Of a stretch of 64,000 bases of DNA, positions 51,140-62,700 are shown in pieces (within the stretch, counting starts at the first letter, position 1; every line of letters starts with the position of its first letter). The notes under the pieces were generated by a model. The model worked only from the letters and a program-made list of their open reading frames with translations. It was not told where the DNA came from and searched no databases. The position numbers and the translations under genes were made by a program. The stretch comes from Malus domestica (taxonomy: Eukaryota > Streptophyta > Magnoliopsida > Rosales > Rosaceae). Location: assembly GCF_042453785.1 (NCBI RefSeq), contig NC_091661.1, forward strand, positions 28,387,501 to 28,451,500, in the 5' to 3' direction.

Positions 51140-52661
51140 GTTTGGAGTTACTGTATAATGCCCTTTGGTTCATCATGATTCCATGAAAGTTAGTGCAGTG
51201 AGACCGACCTCACCTCATTGTTTGGGTGCGGCGTGGGTGGGTGAGGAGGTGACAGCCTTTGATAGCGTCAACCATGATCTTCAATTAACATCACGGGTGA
51301 CTCAATATTTGGGAGCGAATTTTGGGCACGTATTTTACTCGGCCTTCATGAAGTTAATTGAAGATCATGGTTAATTTTCTTAATTGAAGATCATGTTAAT
51401 TGACTACCATGATTTTCAATTAACAATGTGGTTCAAATTTATCACATTTCGATTCTTGTTGCTGGTAAATCGTACATGATTAAAAGAGTTTGAAATGTCT
51501 CTGTAAGTCTTTTCGGTCTCCAAAAAGATGGACTACACGAAGCTACCAACTTTTTCCTTTTTTTAGAAAAATAAAACCATGATTTTCAATTTTTTGATGT
51601 ATTATAGAATATCTCTACTAATTAATGAAATTTTCTTTGTCAATCAAAAGAGGGTGAAAAGACTAATTAGTCTTCTATCACACAAAAAATATGATGGGCA
51701 ATAATGTAATTTTATATGTCCAAATTTTACTGTTTTTTTATTGAAGCATCACTTACATATGATGTTAAAATACCTCTAATATTAAAAAAATAAAAAATAA
51801 AACAACAACCAAAAACAAAAACCTCACACTCCCCCCCCATGTTCTCTCTCTCCATCTCTCCCTCTCTCCTTCTCATTTTCTAAAAAAATGTGTTCATACA
51901 CACAAAGTGTGTAAGCAAATGCTAGTATTTTATAAAGAGAAGAGGACTTGTCAACTTTTTGCCCCTTTTTTCAATATTGCCCTCACTTTTGAATACACAA
52001 TGTTGACATGATGAGGGTAAAATAGTAATTTTGTACCTTTTGACAAAATAACAATCATATCCCAATTTTTTTCTATTTTATCCTCACTTTTTATACATAA
52101 TATTTACATAAAGAGGGCAAAATGGTAATTATGTAATATTAAGAAAAATATGCCCTTATTAAGAGATCCCATTATCATTGTCTCATACTCTTTTTAAAAT
52201 TTTTAAAAACTAATCACACTCATTAAATAAAAACAAAAAAGAAAATAAAATTGTTCACATACAAAGTGTATGCTCATCTTCTAATGTTAATAGAAAAATA
52301 CTAACAATTTTATTTTAAAAGAAACTTTTGATAAATTTTTTTATCACCTTAATTTTCGTTCTAATTTTAAGAATAAGTCAATCAAATTCAACAATTAATT
52401 AGAAAATGTGACAAATGTCAACTCATTTTCGCATTACATTTTGGTTGAAGGTCACAATGTACTAGTTAATTATATTAAATTGAATACTAATTAGTAACAA
52501 GACGACATTTTTTCTTATGAAGTTGACGGAGAAATCCTTTTTTTTCATTGGTTTTGATTATTGCTTTCGATTAAGAAAATTAATAGAATAAAAATTTATA
52601 AAGACGAATTTGAACCACATTGTTATTAGCCTATTGTGAGGCTATATTTATAGTCCTCAAA
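51140..52661. other. Intergenic repeat-rich DNA
   Basis: Contains a 20-bp inverted repeat (51270-51289 with 51353-51372), a duplicated phrase (TGAGGGTAAAATAGTAATTTT near 52013 and GAGGGCAAAATGGTAATTAT near 52117) and a SINE-like fragment at 52603-52646. No supported gene. Confidence 0.45.
51270..51372. repeat. Exact 20-bp inverted repeat with a third partial copy
   Basis: AACCATGATCTTCAATTAAC at 51270-51289 is exactly inverted at 51353-51372. Partial copies follow (GAAGATCATGTTAATTGA near 51385 and ACCATGATTTTCAATTAAC near 51405). It suggests a collapsed palindromic element. Confidence 0.7.
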
Positions 52662-52944
52662 TGTAACATCCCACATCGCCCAGGGGAGTGATCCTTAAAT
52701 GTATATTCACATCCTTACTTAGCACGAGGCCTTTTGGGAGCTCACTGGCTTAGGGTTCCGTGGGAACTCCGAAGTTAAGTGAGAAGGAGGCCAGAGCACT
52801 CACAGTATGGGTGACCCACTGGGAAGTTGCTCGTGAGTTCCGAAAAACAAAACTGTGAGGGAATGGTAAGCCTAAAGCGGACAATATTGTGCTATGGTGG
52901 TGGAACGGGTCCGGGATTTGGTGGAATCGGGCCGGGATGTGACA
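52662..52944 (+). repeat. Cassandra LTR 1
   Basis: 283 bp, TG...CA ends; 5S-like core at 52736-52841 with GGAACTCCGAAGTTAAGTGAG and GATGGGTGACC-like motifs (here GTATGGGTGACC). Confidence 0.9.
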
Positions 52945-53013
52945 ATGGTATCAAAGCCAATCCCTGGCCGGAAGTGTGCCGACGAGGACGTCGAGCCCCT
53001 AAGAGGGGTGGAT

Positions 53014-53296
53014 TGTAACATCCCACATCATCCAGGGGAGTGATCCTTAAATGTATATTCACATCACTACCTAGCACGAGGCCTTTTGGGAGCTCACTGG
53101 CTTCGGGTTCCGTGGGAACTCCGAAGTTAAGCGAGAAGGAGGCAAGAGCACTCCCAGGATGGGTGACCCACTGGGAAGTTGCTTGTGAGTTCCGAAAAAC
53201 AAAACTGTGAGGGAATGGTAAGCCTAAAGCGGACAATATCATGCTACGGTGGTGGAACGGGTCCGGGATTTGGTGGAATCAGGCGGGGATGTGACA
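53014..53296 (+). repeat. Cassandra LTR 2 (shared, middle)
   Basis: 283 bp; serves as 3' LTR of the left unit and 5' LTR of the right unit. The 5S-like core 53088-53193 has AAGTTAAGCGAG and CAGGATGGGTGACCCACTGG. Confidence 0.9.
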
Positions 53297-53365
53297 ATGG
53301 TATCAAAGCCAATCCCTGGCCGGAAGTGTGCCGACGAGGACGTCGAGCCCCTAAGAGGGGTGGAT

Positions 53366-53648
53366 TGTAACATCCCACATCGTCCAGGGGAGTGATCCTT
53401 AAATGTATATTCACATCCCTACCTAGCACGAGGCATTTTGGGAGCTCACTGGCTTCGAGTTCCATGGGAACTCCGAAGTTAAGCGAGAAGGAGGCCAGAG
53501 CACTCCCAGGATGGGTGACCCACTTGGAAGTTGCTCATGAGTTCCCAAAAACAAAACCGTGAGGGAATGGTAAGCCCAAAGCAGACAATATCGTGTTACG
53601 GTGGTGGAACGGGCCCGAGATGTGGTGGAACCAGGCCGGGATGTGATA
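53366..53648 (+). repeat. Cassandra LTR 3
   Basis: 283 bp; ends TGTGATA instead of TGTGACA. The 5S-like core is 53440-53545. It is visibly more diverged near its end (CCCGAGATGTGGTGG) than LTR 1 and LTR 2 are from each other. Confidence 0.9.
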
Positions 53649-54965
53649 TCGAAGTTGTGATTCTCTAGAAAGCACTCCTATCACCCACAACTATTTTAAA
53701 AGTATTATTTCAAATGTAGTTCTTTTTTTTTTTGTCAAAAGTTAAAAAATAAAATAAAATACTTTTAACAATTTCATAAACAATTTTAACACGACCTTAA
53801 TTGGTTCATTCGAGGTTATTGGAAAATTTTCTTTTGATATGAAGAAAAAGAAGGAAACGTATTTTATGCTATGCGGCATTAAATGATACAAGTATTGGAA
53901 GACCTAAATTTATTGGTTGGAATTGGGATTGTTACACTTTGTTGTCCTTTTGCTGCATTCGTCAAACCAACAAGAGGCTCATTTATGAGTTTTTTTTTTT
54001 CCCAACAAATGATGTTATTTACACTAAGGTCATCTCTAACCAAAAAGGCTAAATATAGCTCAATCTAAAATTATAGCCCTGTAAAATATTGTTTTTAAAT
54101 AAATAGCGTCAGGTCATGCTTATATAACATCTCCAACCAAATGGGCTAAACATGACCCTCTCAATAATTTATTAGTTTTTAAGTTTATACTTTAAATTTA
54201 TTGGTTAATTTAATTAAACTACCTTTGAATGTTTTCATTATAATCGTTGAATTTGAATCAACTATTGCATTTAACGAGCTAGGCCCCAAAAAAAGGGTTA
54301 AGAGGGGGCTATATTTGGATAGTTTGATGCCCCTTTTGCTAAATAGAGGCCTGGGAGCTTCACAGAATTATAGCTTAGCCATCGGTTGGAAATAGGTTTT
54401 TAGGCAAATAAATCATTGTTTGGCTTTGGAACCGTTAGCCCTCCCTCCTCATTGGAGATGACATAAGGGACTAAATAGTTTAGTAAACTATTATGCTTTT
54501 TGCATGCAACATCCGAGTCTTGCCAATTTAAGGAATATGGAGGAGGTATTGTCCTCTTGGTCACCTTGACCAATCATAGATCCGCTTGAAGAACGGCTAG
54601 TTCAGTAGCTGATAGAGACGCCACATTCGCTTATTCAAGAGCTGCAAAGGCGAATAGTGGATCTAAGGGTTGATTTGGTATTGATGTGCTTTGAAGAAAA
54701 ACTATTTTTATTGTGATGTGAAAATAAGCTTATTTTTGCTGTTTCACATTTTCAGTTTTTTTTCCCAAAAAAAAAACTGTGAAAATAAGCTGTTTTTAAG
54801 TGTTTACCAAACACCTATTTAAGCTCAGCTTTTTTTGTTTATATCCACTTTTATAAAAACACCTCAGTACCAAACTAGTACTATGCCTAGTAGCTCGGGC
54901 CGGACATGCCCTTTAGGAGGAAAAATTCAGGTTGTTGTTGGAGAATAATACGTGCAAAGAAAAAA
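53649..54965. other. Intergenic DNA between the Cassandra array and hairpin copy B
   Basis: No gene. 54020-54400 holds scattered mirrored phrases (CTCTAACCAAAAAGGCTAAA; TAGCCATCGGTTGGAAATAG) like a decayed inverted-repeat element. A MITE is at 54674-54874. Confidence 0.45.
54674..54874. repeat. MITE with TTTGGTATTGA terminal repeats
   Basis: The left end TTTGGTATTGA (54674-54684) is mirrored by TCAGTACCAAA (54864-54874). The inside contains opposed AAAATAAGCTTATTTTTG and TGTGAAAATAAGCTG blocks. About 201 bp, non-coding. Confidence 0.65.
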
Positions 54966-56343
54966 GAGTAAACTGTCATTTAACCCCCTGAACTATCACG
55001 TGAGTTTCAATTTCCCCCATGAACTATTTTTTCAGCCAATTGACCCCCTAAACTATGTTAAAGTGGCCAATTAACCCCCTACCGTTAAATATATTTAACT
55101 TCATCCAATTTTCTGTTAGAAAGTGTTATGTGCTTGGCACATGACCACCTTTTTACATTTTATGTCTAAATCTTTACAAAGAAAACATATAAAACAAATA
55201 TTAAAAAAAAAAACATACAAACCCTAAACTTAATCATTCAAAATAATATAAAAGGTAAGGCTTTTTATATTAACACCCCATAAAATGTTGAATGCATCCC
55301 ATATTAAAATTTAATATTAAATGACTTATTTATGTAATGACAATTTTGACCTTATTAGGTTTAAAAAAAATTATATATACACCCCAAATCACTTTTAGCG
55401 TATTATTTATCTTCTCAACTATCAAAACCCTCTCATCCTCCATTGTTGAACAAAACCCTAACCAATGAAATTACAAACATGTTGATTGAGAAAAATTGTT
55501 TTTGACGAATGAAACACGAAATCGATGTTTTTGAAGCTTCACATGAGGTAAGACTTCATATTTTTCATTGTTTTAGTGATTTCGATGACATCGATAATTA
55601 TTTAATCTTGCGTTTGCTGCATTATTTAAACTTATATATTCATATTCATCTTTTAGGGTTCATATTGAAAAATAATGTAGCAAACGCAAGATTAAATAAT
55701 TATCGATGTCATCGAAATCACTAAAACAATGAAAAATGTGAAGTCTTACCTCATGTGAAGCTTCAGAAACATCTATTTTGTGTTTCATTCGTCAAAAACA
55801 ATTTTTCTCAATCAACATGTTTGTAGTTTCATTGGTTAGGATTTTGTTCAACAATGGAGGATGAGAGAGTTTTGATGGTTGAGAAGATAAATAATACGCT
55901 AAAAGTGATTTGGGGTATATTTATAATTTTTTTTTTTAAAACCTAATAAGGTCAAAATTGTCATTGCATATTGGAGTAAATAAGTCATTTAATATTAAAT
56001 TTTAATATGGGATGCATTCAACATTTTTTGGGGTGTTAATATAAAAAGTCTTACCTTTTCTATTATTTTAAATGATTAAGTTTAGGGTTTGTAAGTTTTT
56101 TTTTTTTAATATTTGTTTTATATGTTTTCTTTGTAAAGATTTAGACATAAAATGTAAAAAGGTGGTCATGTGCCAAGCACATGACACTTTCTAACAGAAA
56201 ATTGGATGGAGTTAAAGATACTTAACGGTAGGGGGTTAATTGGCCACTTTAACATAGTTTAGGGGGTCAATTGGCTAAAAAAATAGTTTATGGGAAAATT
56301 GAAACTCACGTGATAGTTCAGAAGGTTAAATGACAGTTTACTC
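54966..56343. mobile_element. Giant hairpin (long-TIR) transposon, copy B, with 10-bp target duplication
   Basis: 1378 bp, starts GAGTAAACTGTCATTT and ends AAATGACAGTTTACTC. The flanks 54956-54965 and 56344-56353 are both AAAGAAAAAA, an exact 10-bp direct duplication, in the range of Mutator-like elements. The arms are near-perfect inverted copies of about 660-675 bp around a short loop with two TATTCA units, versus four in copy A. Nearly the whole length aligns with copy A at 9428-10820, with small indels. The axis-crossing open frame (55509-55724) is kept but one repeat block shorter. No transposase. It lies about 365 bp upstream of CPSF160, so it could affect that promoter. Confidence 0.9.
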
Positions 56344-56595
56344 AAAGAAAAAATTCTATATTAAAAGAGATTATACGGGATCAAATAAAATTTCTCAAAT
56401 AAAAATTCAAAGTTGAACCGGAGTCACAACGAACAACTCTTACAAAACCGCAGGCTCTATCTCTTCTCATTTTCTCTTCCTCAACGGTCCTAAACGTTCA
56501 TGTTAATTAGGGATCCAACATCCTCCCGCCAAACACCGAATTATCCCCCAAGAGGTTTAAGACTTCACTCTCGCTCCCACTCCACACCCACTCCA

Positions 56596-56686
56596 AAACC
56601 CTAACCCCCCTTCACTCTCCAATTCGTCCTCATTTCTCAGGAATCTCAGACTCCAGAGTCTTCTGCCATCGAATTATAAAACCCTA
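56596..56686 (+). promoter_or_regulatory. Telo-box motifs before CPSF160
   Basis: AAACCCTA at 56596-56603 and at 56679-56686, the second only 22 nt before the ATG, so probably in the leader. Confidence 0.55.
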
Positions 56687-56708
56687 GGGTTCCCACACCT
56701 CGGCGGCG

Positions 56709-59689
56709 ATGAGCTTCGCGGCCTACAAGATGATGCACTGGCCGACCGGCATCGAGAACTGCGCCTCGGGATTCATCTCCCACTCACGAGCTGATTTCGT
56801 GCCTCGAATGCCTCAGATCCAGACTGATGACCTGGAGTCCGACTGGCCACCTACCCGCCGAGAAATCGGCCCCATTCCGGACCTAGTCGTCACCGCTGGA
56901 AACGTCCTTGAAGTGTACGTCGTCAGAGTGCAGGAGGAAGATGGAGCCAGAGGCTCTAGGGCTTCCGGAGAACCCAAGCGTGGTGGTCTCATGGACGGCG
57001 TCTCTGGGGCTTCGCTCGAACTCGTTTGCCATTACAGGTATGTTGCCCCAGTTGAACCCCTCTTTCGATTTTATTGGCGTTTTGCCTGGAGAGAATTCGC
57101 CAAATTAGTCTTTTGTAATACTGTATTTAAATTAATTACTGATGGTTTCAATTCAAATTTTTGTTTGCGTGTAATTGGATTGCAGAATGCACGGTAATGT
57201 GGTAACAATGGCGGTTTTATCTGGCGGAGGCGGTGATGGTTCCAGAAGAAGAGATTCTATTGTCTTAACCTTTGAAGATGCAAAAATTTCCGTTCTTGAG
57301 TTTGATGATTCAATTCATGGACTCCGTACTAGGTGCGTTATTAATTTTGCTATTTTGGTTGATGTTATATCGATTGAAGCTCCATTTAAGTCCAAATTGC
57401 AACACACTTGAGTGTTTTTTCTTTTGAAAGTATTGCAAGTGTTGAAGTCACTGATTTTAAATCCTGAGTAAGAATTTAATTGTGAATTTGCTAAGGGGAT
57501 ACTTGATCTCCTCTGGCAGGTTTGAATACATAAACTGACTTTTACTTGAAGTTGGTTGTGTAATTTAGTGATTGAAGAGATTTAAACTCTCTAATCTGTA
57601 GTCTGTACTGTTATTAACTAGTTATTCCCCTTATTAGTTAGTTTTACAGAGTTTGGTTTTGTTATATTTTCCATAGTTAGTTTAACCATGTTGCAAGGTG
57701 ATATTAATTCATTGATCCTTTTTCCAGCTCTATGCACTGTTTTGAGGGCCCAGAGTGGCTTCATTTGAGAAGAGGCAGAGAGTCATTTGCAAGAGGCCCA
57801 TTGGTTAAGGTTGATCCTCAAGGCAGGTGCGGAGGCGTTCTTGTTTATGGCTTTCAAATGATAATACTTAAAGCTGCACAGGTCTCTTCTGCCGCCTAAA
57901 CTTTGTATTTTGATGATTGTGGTGATACTAGCATTAACATGGCGTCTTGTGTTGAAAAATTATGGTACAATAAGTTAGTTTCAATTCCTGTTATGTTTAC
58001 TATAGGACTTGGAGGGGAAAAAAAGGAAAACTCTTGGCTTAGCAACAGTTGTAAGCTTTGTCTCATATGCCCTTATTAGGAGCATACTCAAATTGATCTA
58101 GGTTATTATGCCAACGAGTTACGGGCTCTCTCTCATATTCAACAATGTGTTGCTTAGTGCTGGTCATGGCATCTTAGGCTAAAAAAGTATAATTTAAGAA
58201 GTTTATTCTCTATTCGTGCTTTATAAATGGTGGGATTTGGAGGGGAAAAAAGTGAAACCTTGTTGCCTAAGTAACAGTTCTAAGTGTTACCTGTGCAGTA
58301 TGCCTTTGCTAGTAGTGCTTTCAATTATTGGTCTTGGTCATTGTGCCTCAACTCTCAAAGTCCTCTAGTAGATTGTGATCTATAAAAGTGGGTCCTCTTC
58401 TATATCAATTTTTATATCTTGTGTCAGGGTGGCTCTGGTTTGGTTGGGGAAGATGATGGCTTTGGTTCTGGAGGTGCAATTTCTGCTCGTGTTGACTCGT
58501 CTTACATTGTTAACCTGGGAGATATGGACATGAAGCATGTAAAGGATTTTACATTTGTACATGGTGAGTTTGGCTGTCGAATGATCTTTGAAAGGAGTAA
58601 TGTTTGTAAGACATTTAATAGACAAACATTGTATTTGTATTTGTGGACTAAAAAGAAGATATTTGGATATGAATTCTTAGTGTGCATTATTTAATGGGAC
58701 TATGATAATGAAATTCATATGTGAATTTGAGTTTTTGAAATTGGCAGAATTTCATATAGGTTGCATAATTCACTCCATAATATAGATTTGTGTTAATAAA
58801 AGTGTTTTGTTTCTTACAAAAAAAATGTTGTGGTTATCAGCATCCATATTTGCTTGTATTGCATTCCCAACTAGGATTGGAACAAAATAGGCTAGTTCTA
58901 ATAAATTCTCGTGGCTTTACATCTTTTAAAGTTTGACATAACATATGTTTTATAGGTTACATTGAGCCTGTGATGGTTATCCTTCACGAGCAGGAGCTTA
59001 CTTGGGCTGGGCGTGTCTCATGGAAGCACCATACTTGTATGATTTCTGCACTTAGTATCAGCACAACTTTGAAGCAGCATCCGCTCATATGGTCAGCTGT
59101 TGTAAGTTCCACAAAAGATAAATTTTATCTTCAAATTTTGAAACTATCAATTGGAGATTTATTTTCTTTATGTCCCCAACTACTTTTTTTGTTTTTATGT
59201 TTGCTAAATTTAGTTCAGAATCTTTGTGATCCATAATATTAATGGGTAAGCATTCAGCTGAATATGAAAAAATATGAACAAATTTTTCTTGAAAGTCTTG
59301 CATGCTTTTTCTGCACTGGAGAATGTGTATATCTGATGCAAGTCAGATGACCTGAAAGATTATCCTTCTTTAAGTGTTGGATATTTGGGAAGACATCCTT
59401 ACTTTCACTCTATTTTTACTTATATTTGTGTCAGAATCTCCCCCATGATTCCTGCAAGCTGCTTGCTGTACCATCTCCAATTGGTGGTGTTCTGGTGATT
59501 AGTGCAAATTCTATCCATTATCATAGCCAGGTAAGTTAATTTCTTGTAGTGGATTTTATTAGCTGAAGCACATTTTTATGAGATTTTTTACCTACTTTAT
59601 GCAGTCAGCCTCATGCGCATTGGCATTAAACAGTTATGCTGTTTCTGTTGATAGCAGGTCTCTCTCTCTCTCTCTCTCTCTCACACACG

Positions 59690-59721
<32 letters not shown>

Positions 59722-62700
59722 CACGACTCACACACCCTTGTATTCCCTCCCTCCTCATCTCTTTGGCTAATTTCTCTTCTCCACACTTTGTTTTTATATA
59801 ATTTAATGTATTTTCTGTTTTATTCAGTCAAGAGATGCCAAGATCTAGTTTTACTGTGGAGCTTGATGCTGCCAATGCAACTTGGTTGCTGAACGATGTA
59901 GCCTTGTTGTCTACAAAAACTGGGGAGCTACTATTGCTTACCCTTGTTTATGATGGACGGTTAGTAATTACAATTTTAATTTTTAATTTCATTTGAGTTG
60001 AAGAAGCGGAGCTTGTTACTTTCTTCACCACCAGTGCATGGGTTGCTAATTGTATCATCTTCTGTACCATAGTATTTTGTACTTGGATGGTTTTATTATT
60101 GACATTTTGCATGATTAGGGAGTTGGTGATGTGATTTTTTATGATGTTAGAAATACAAGAGGGCTTAAGTTTTCATTTATTTCAGTCCTCTGCTGTACTT
60201 TAGAAATTTGAAATATATACCACAATTTCCACGTACATGCTACTTTGGCCCAATTATTGATTTGATATGATTTGGAATAACACTACAAGAAGTTGGAATG
60301 TGACACAGCCTTGTATTTTTCTCAAGAAGCGTATTTTTTTTCTCTTCCCACTTGTAGAGGACGTGCGTATGTATATGTATGTGTGTATATGTACATGCAT
60401 ATGTGTGTGTCTGCTCAACATTTTGGTAAGCAGTAATCTTGTTTTACAATCTGCAGGGTTGTACAGAGACTTGACCTTTCAAAGTCTAAAGCTTCAGTAC
60501 TTACGTCGGTTAGTCACGTTTTTGTTTTCTTTTTCTCTACTCTTATTTCAGCTATGTATGTTTCTGATTTTTGGTTCCATTTATATAATTATTTTTAAGG
60601 AAAACTAATGAAAAAGGCTTGAAAACTTTGAGTTTTAACGATAAGGACAAAATAAAGGGTAAAGTGAATAGTACCATGATTGACTTTTTAGTGTAAAAAT
60701 GTGGTTTTTCGTTAAAGTGAACAGTACCGGGAGCTTTTTATTAAAGTTCCCTTTTTTTTTATAGTTTTGGTGAATAATCTGCTAAATTTTTTTTGTAGGG
60801 GATTACAACACTTGGAAATTCATTATTTTTTCTGGGCAGTCGGTTAGGGGACAGTTTGCTTGTGCAGTTCACTTGTGGAGGAGGGGGCTCAATGTTGTCA
60901 TCTGGTTTGAAGGATGAGGTTTGTGTTGAAGTCCTTAATTTGCTACTTAATCCTAATTTGTGGAGTTGATAATCGTAATTTGTGAAAGAGTTGATACTTA
61001 TGTTTTTGTTAAATATGATTAAACTCTTTCTGTTGTTATTGGTTTTTGAATTCAGCTCTCATATTTGATGTTTACTCATTCTTGGAGACTTTGGCATGTG
61101 CAATACTTTTCAACCTTATCTTCATATTCCTGATGCTTGAAGTTTTACAGGTAGGGGATATTGAGGGTGATATCCCATCGGCCAAGCGACTGCGATTGTC
61201 GTCTTCGGATGCATTGCAAGATATGGTTAGCGGTGAGGAGCTCTCTCTGTTTGGGTCAGCTCCAAATAGTGCAGATTCAGCTCAGGTTGTTTATCTTTCT
61301 GGGAATGCATTTCCTGTTTCCGTTTTTGTCCTGCTTAATTTGTTCCATATGTGGTGTTACTGCTGTAACCGTCCAAGAGGATCCCTTTCCATGGTAGGAA
61401 GAGAAATTAAAAATAGGAAAGACTGAACTTCTAAAAATAATAGCATTGGTAAATCCAATAAAGGTTGAAATCTCCACTCTTTCGCACTCCAAAATCATGC
61501 TGCACTTCCCAGTCACTTAAATCTCAATTGAAGGCCACATGTTCGCTTATGTCCTTTTTAATTCTAATTGTTGTGATTAAATATGTTGTTTTAGGCATTA
61601 TAATCATCATAATTACAATCACTATCAGCTCCATCTCTTTAACACAGTGGTTTTCTGATATTTGCTTGTGTACTTGGTGTGAAATTGATTGTTCAATGTC
61701 AATATTGCAAAATTTTCTGATTCGGTTATTAGACATGGCAGCTCAAGTTCATAACGTTAAATATCATGACTTTCGATTTTTGAATTTGACTTCTTTTTTT
61801 TGGGTGCATGCAGAAGTCTTTTTCATTTGCTGTAAGGGACTCTTTGATTAATGTTGGTCCTTTGAAGGACTTCTCCTATGGTTTAAGGATTAATGCAGAT
61901 GCAAATGCTACTGGAATTGCTAAACAGAGTAATTACGAACTGGTTAGTCTGATGAACATATTTTATCCTTGTTATATTATTGGTCATCGATTAGAATAAT
62001 GGGCTGCGGGCTTAACTTGAACTTGTTTCCTAGGCTCCTTATGCAAATGAGTACAATCACCTCTTCCTAATCTGTGCTTAATCGAACTTTAATTTAGGAT
62101 ATTGTGGCATTCATTTTTTTATTTATTAGTAGAAAATCCGGGAATTTCACATTACTACTGTTTTCATTGTTTTATGAAACTGATCTATATGTTTACTTTT
62201 CATATTTTAGGTCTGCTGTTCCGGTCATGGAAAGAATGGTGCCCTCTCTGTTCTTCGTCAGTCAATAAATCCAGAAATGATTACTGAGGTTGGTGGTAGT
62301 GTTCCCGTTGATTGCATCAGGGGTCAAGGCCTATAATTTTGTATTTCCTGGCGCTGGTTTAATATCTATCACATGAAAATGTTACCTATCTACACTCTTG
62401 GGATTTTAGATTGATTTTGCTTGCTAACAGGAGTGGGCAGTAACCAAGATAATAAAATGACCCAACTCTTCCCTTCCCATTTTGACTTAGCAGGTTGAAC
62501 TACCAGGTTGTAAGGGAATTTGGACTGTTTACCACAAGAATGCACGTGGTCATAATGCTGATTCTAAAATCGCTGCTTCTGATGATGAATATCATGCATA
62601 TTTAATTATAAGTCTGGAGGCTCGAACGATGGTAAGTCATCTACTTTCTTGTGTTAGATAAAAGTTAAAAGTGTTTTTGAGGACTCTGGTTTGTAAATAT

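Larger units (their letters stand above)
52662..53648 (+). mobile_element. Cassandra-type TRIM array with three LTRs and two internal domains
   Basis: LTRs of 283 bp each at 52662-52944, 53014-53296 and 53366-53648 alternate with two 69-bp internal domains, an exact 352-bp period. The LTRs start TGTAACATCCCACATC; the first two end TGTGACA and the third ends TGTGATA. Directly after LTRs 1 and 2 is ATGGTATCAAAGCC, close to the methionine-tRNA primer site. Before LTRs 2 and 3 is the purine tract AAGAGGGGTGGAT. Each LTR has a 5S-rRNA-like core (52736-52841, 53088-53193, 53440-53545). Flanking TCAAA and TCGAA agree with a 5-bp target duplication. No protein is encoded; mobility would need enzymes from another retrotransposon. 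Confidence 0.93.

Noticed and set aside
52827-53370. Repeated 63-codon frames within the Cassandra array
   Set aside because: They are non-coding LTR/internal sequence read in one frame; identical because the units are duplicated.
52736-53545. Genuine 5S rRNA gene cluster
   Set aside because: The 5S-like segments are diverged, embedded in 283-bp LTRs with TG...CA ends, primer sites and purine tracts, which fits Cassandra elements and not a 5S gene array.
52662-53648. CRISPR-like array
   Set aside because: The regular 352-bp period comes from LTR retrotransposon units; unit size and sequence do not fit CRISPR, and the DNA is from a plant nucleus.
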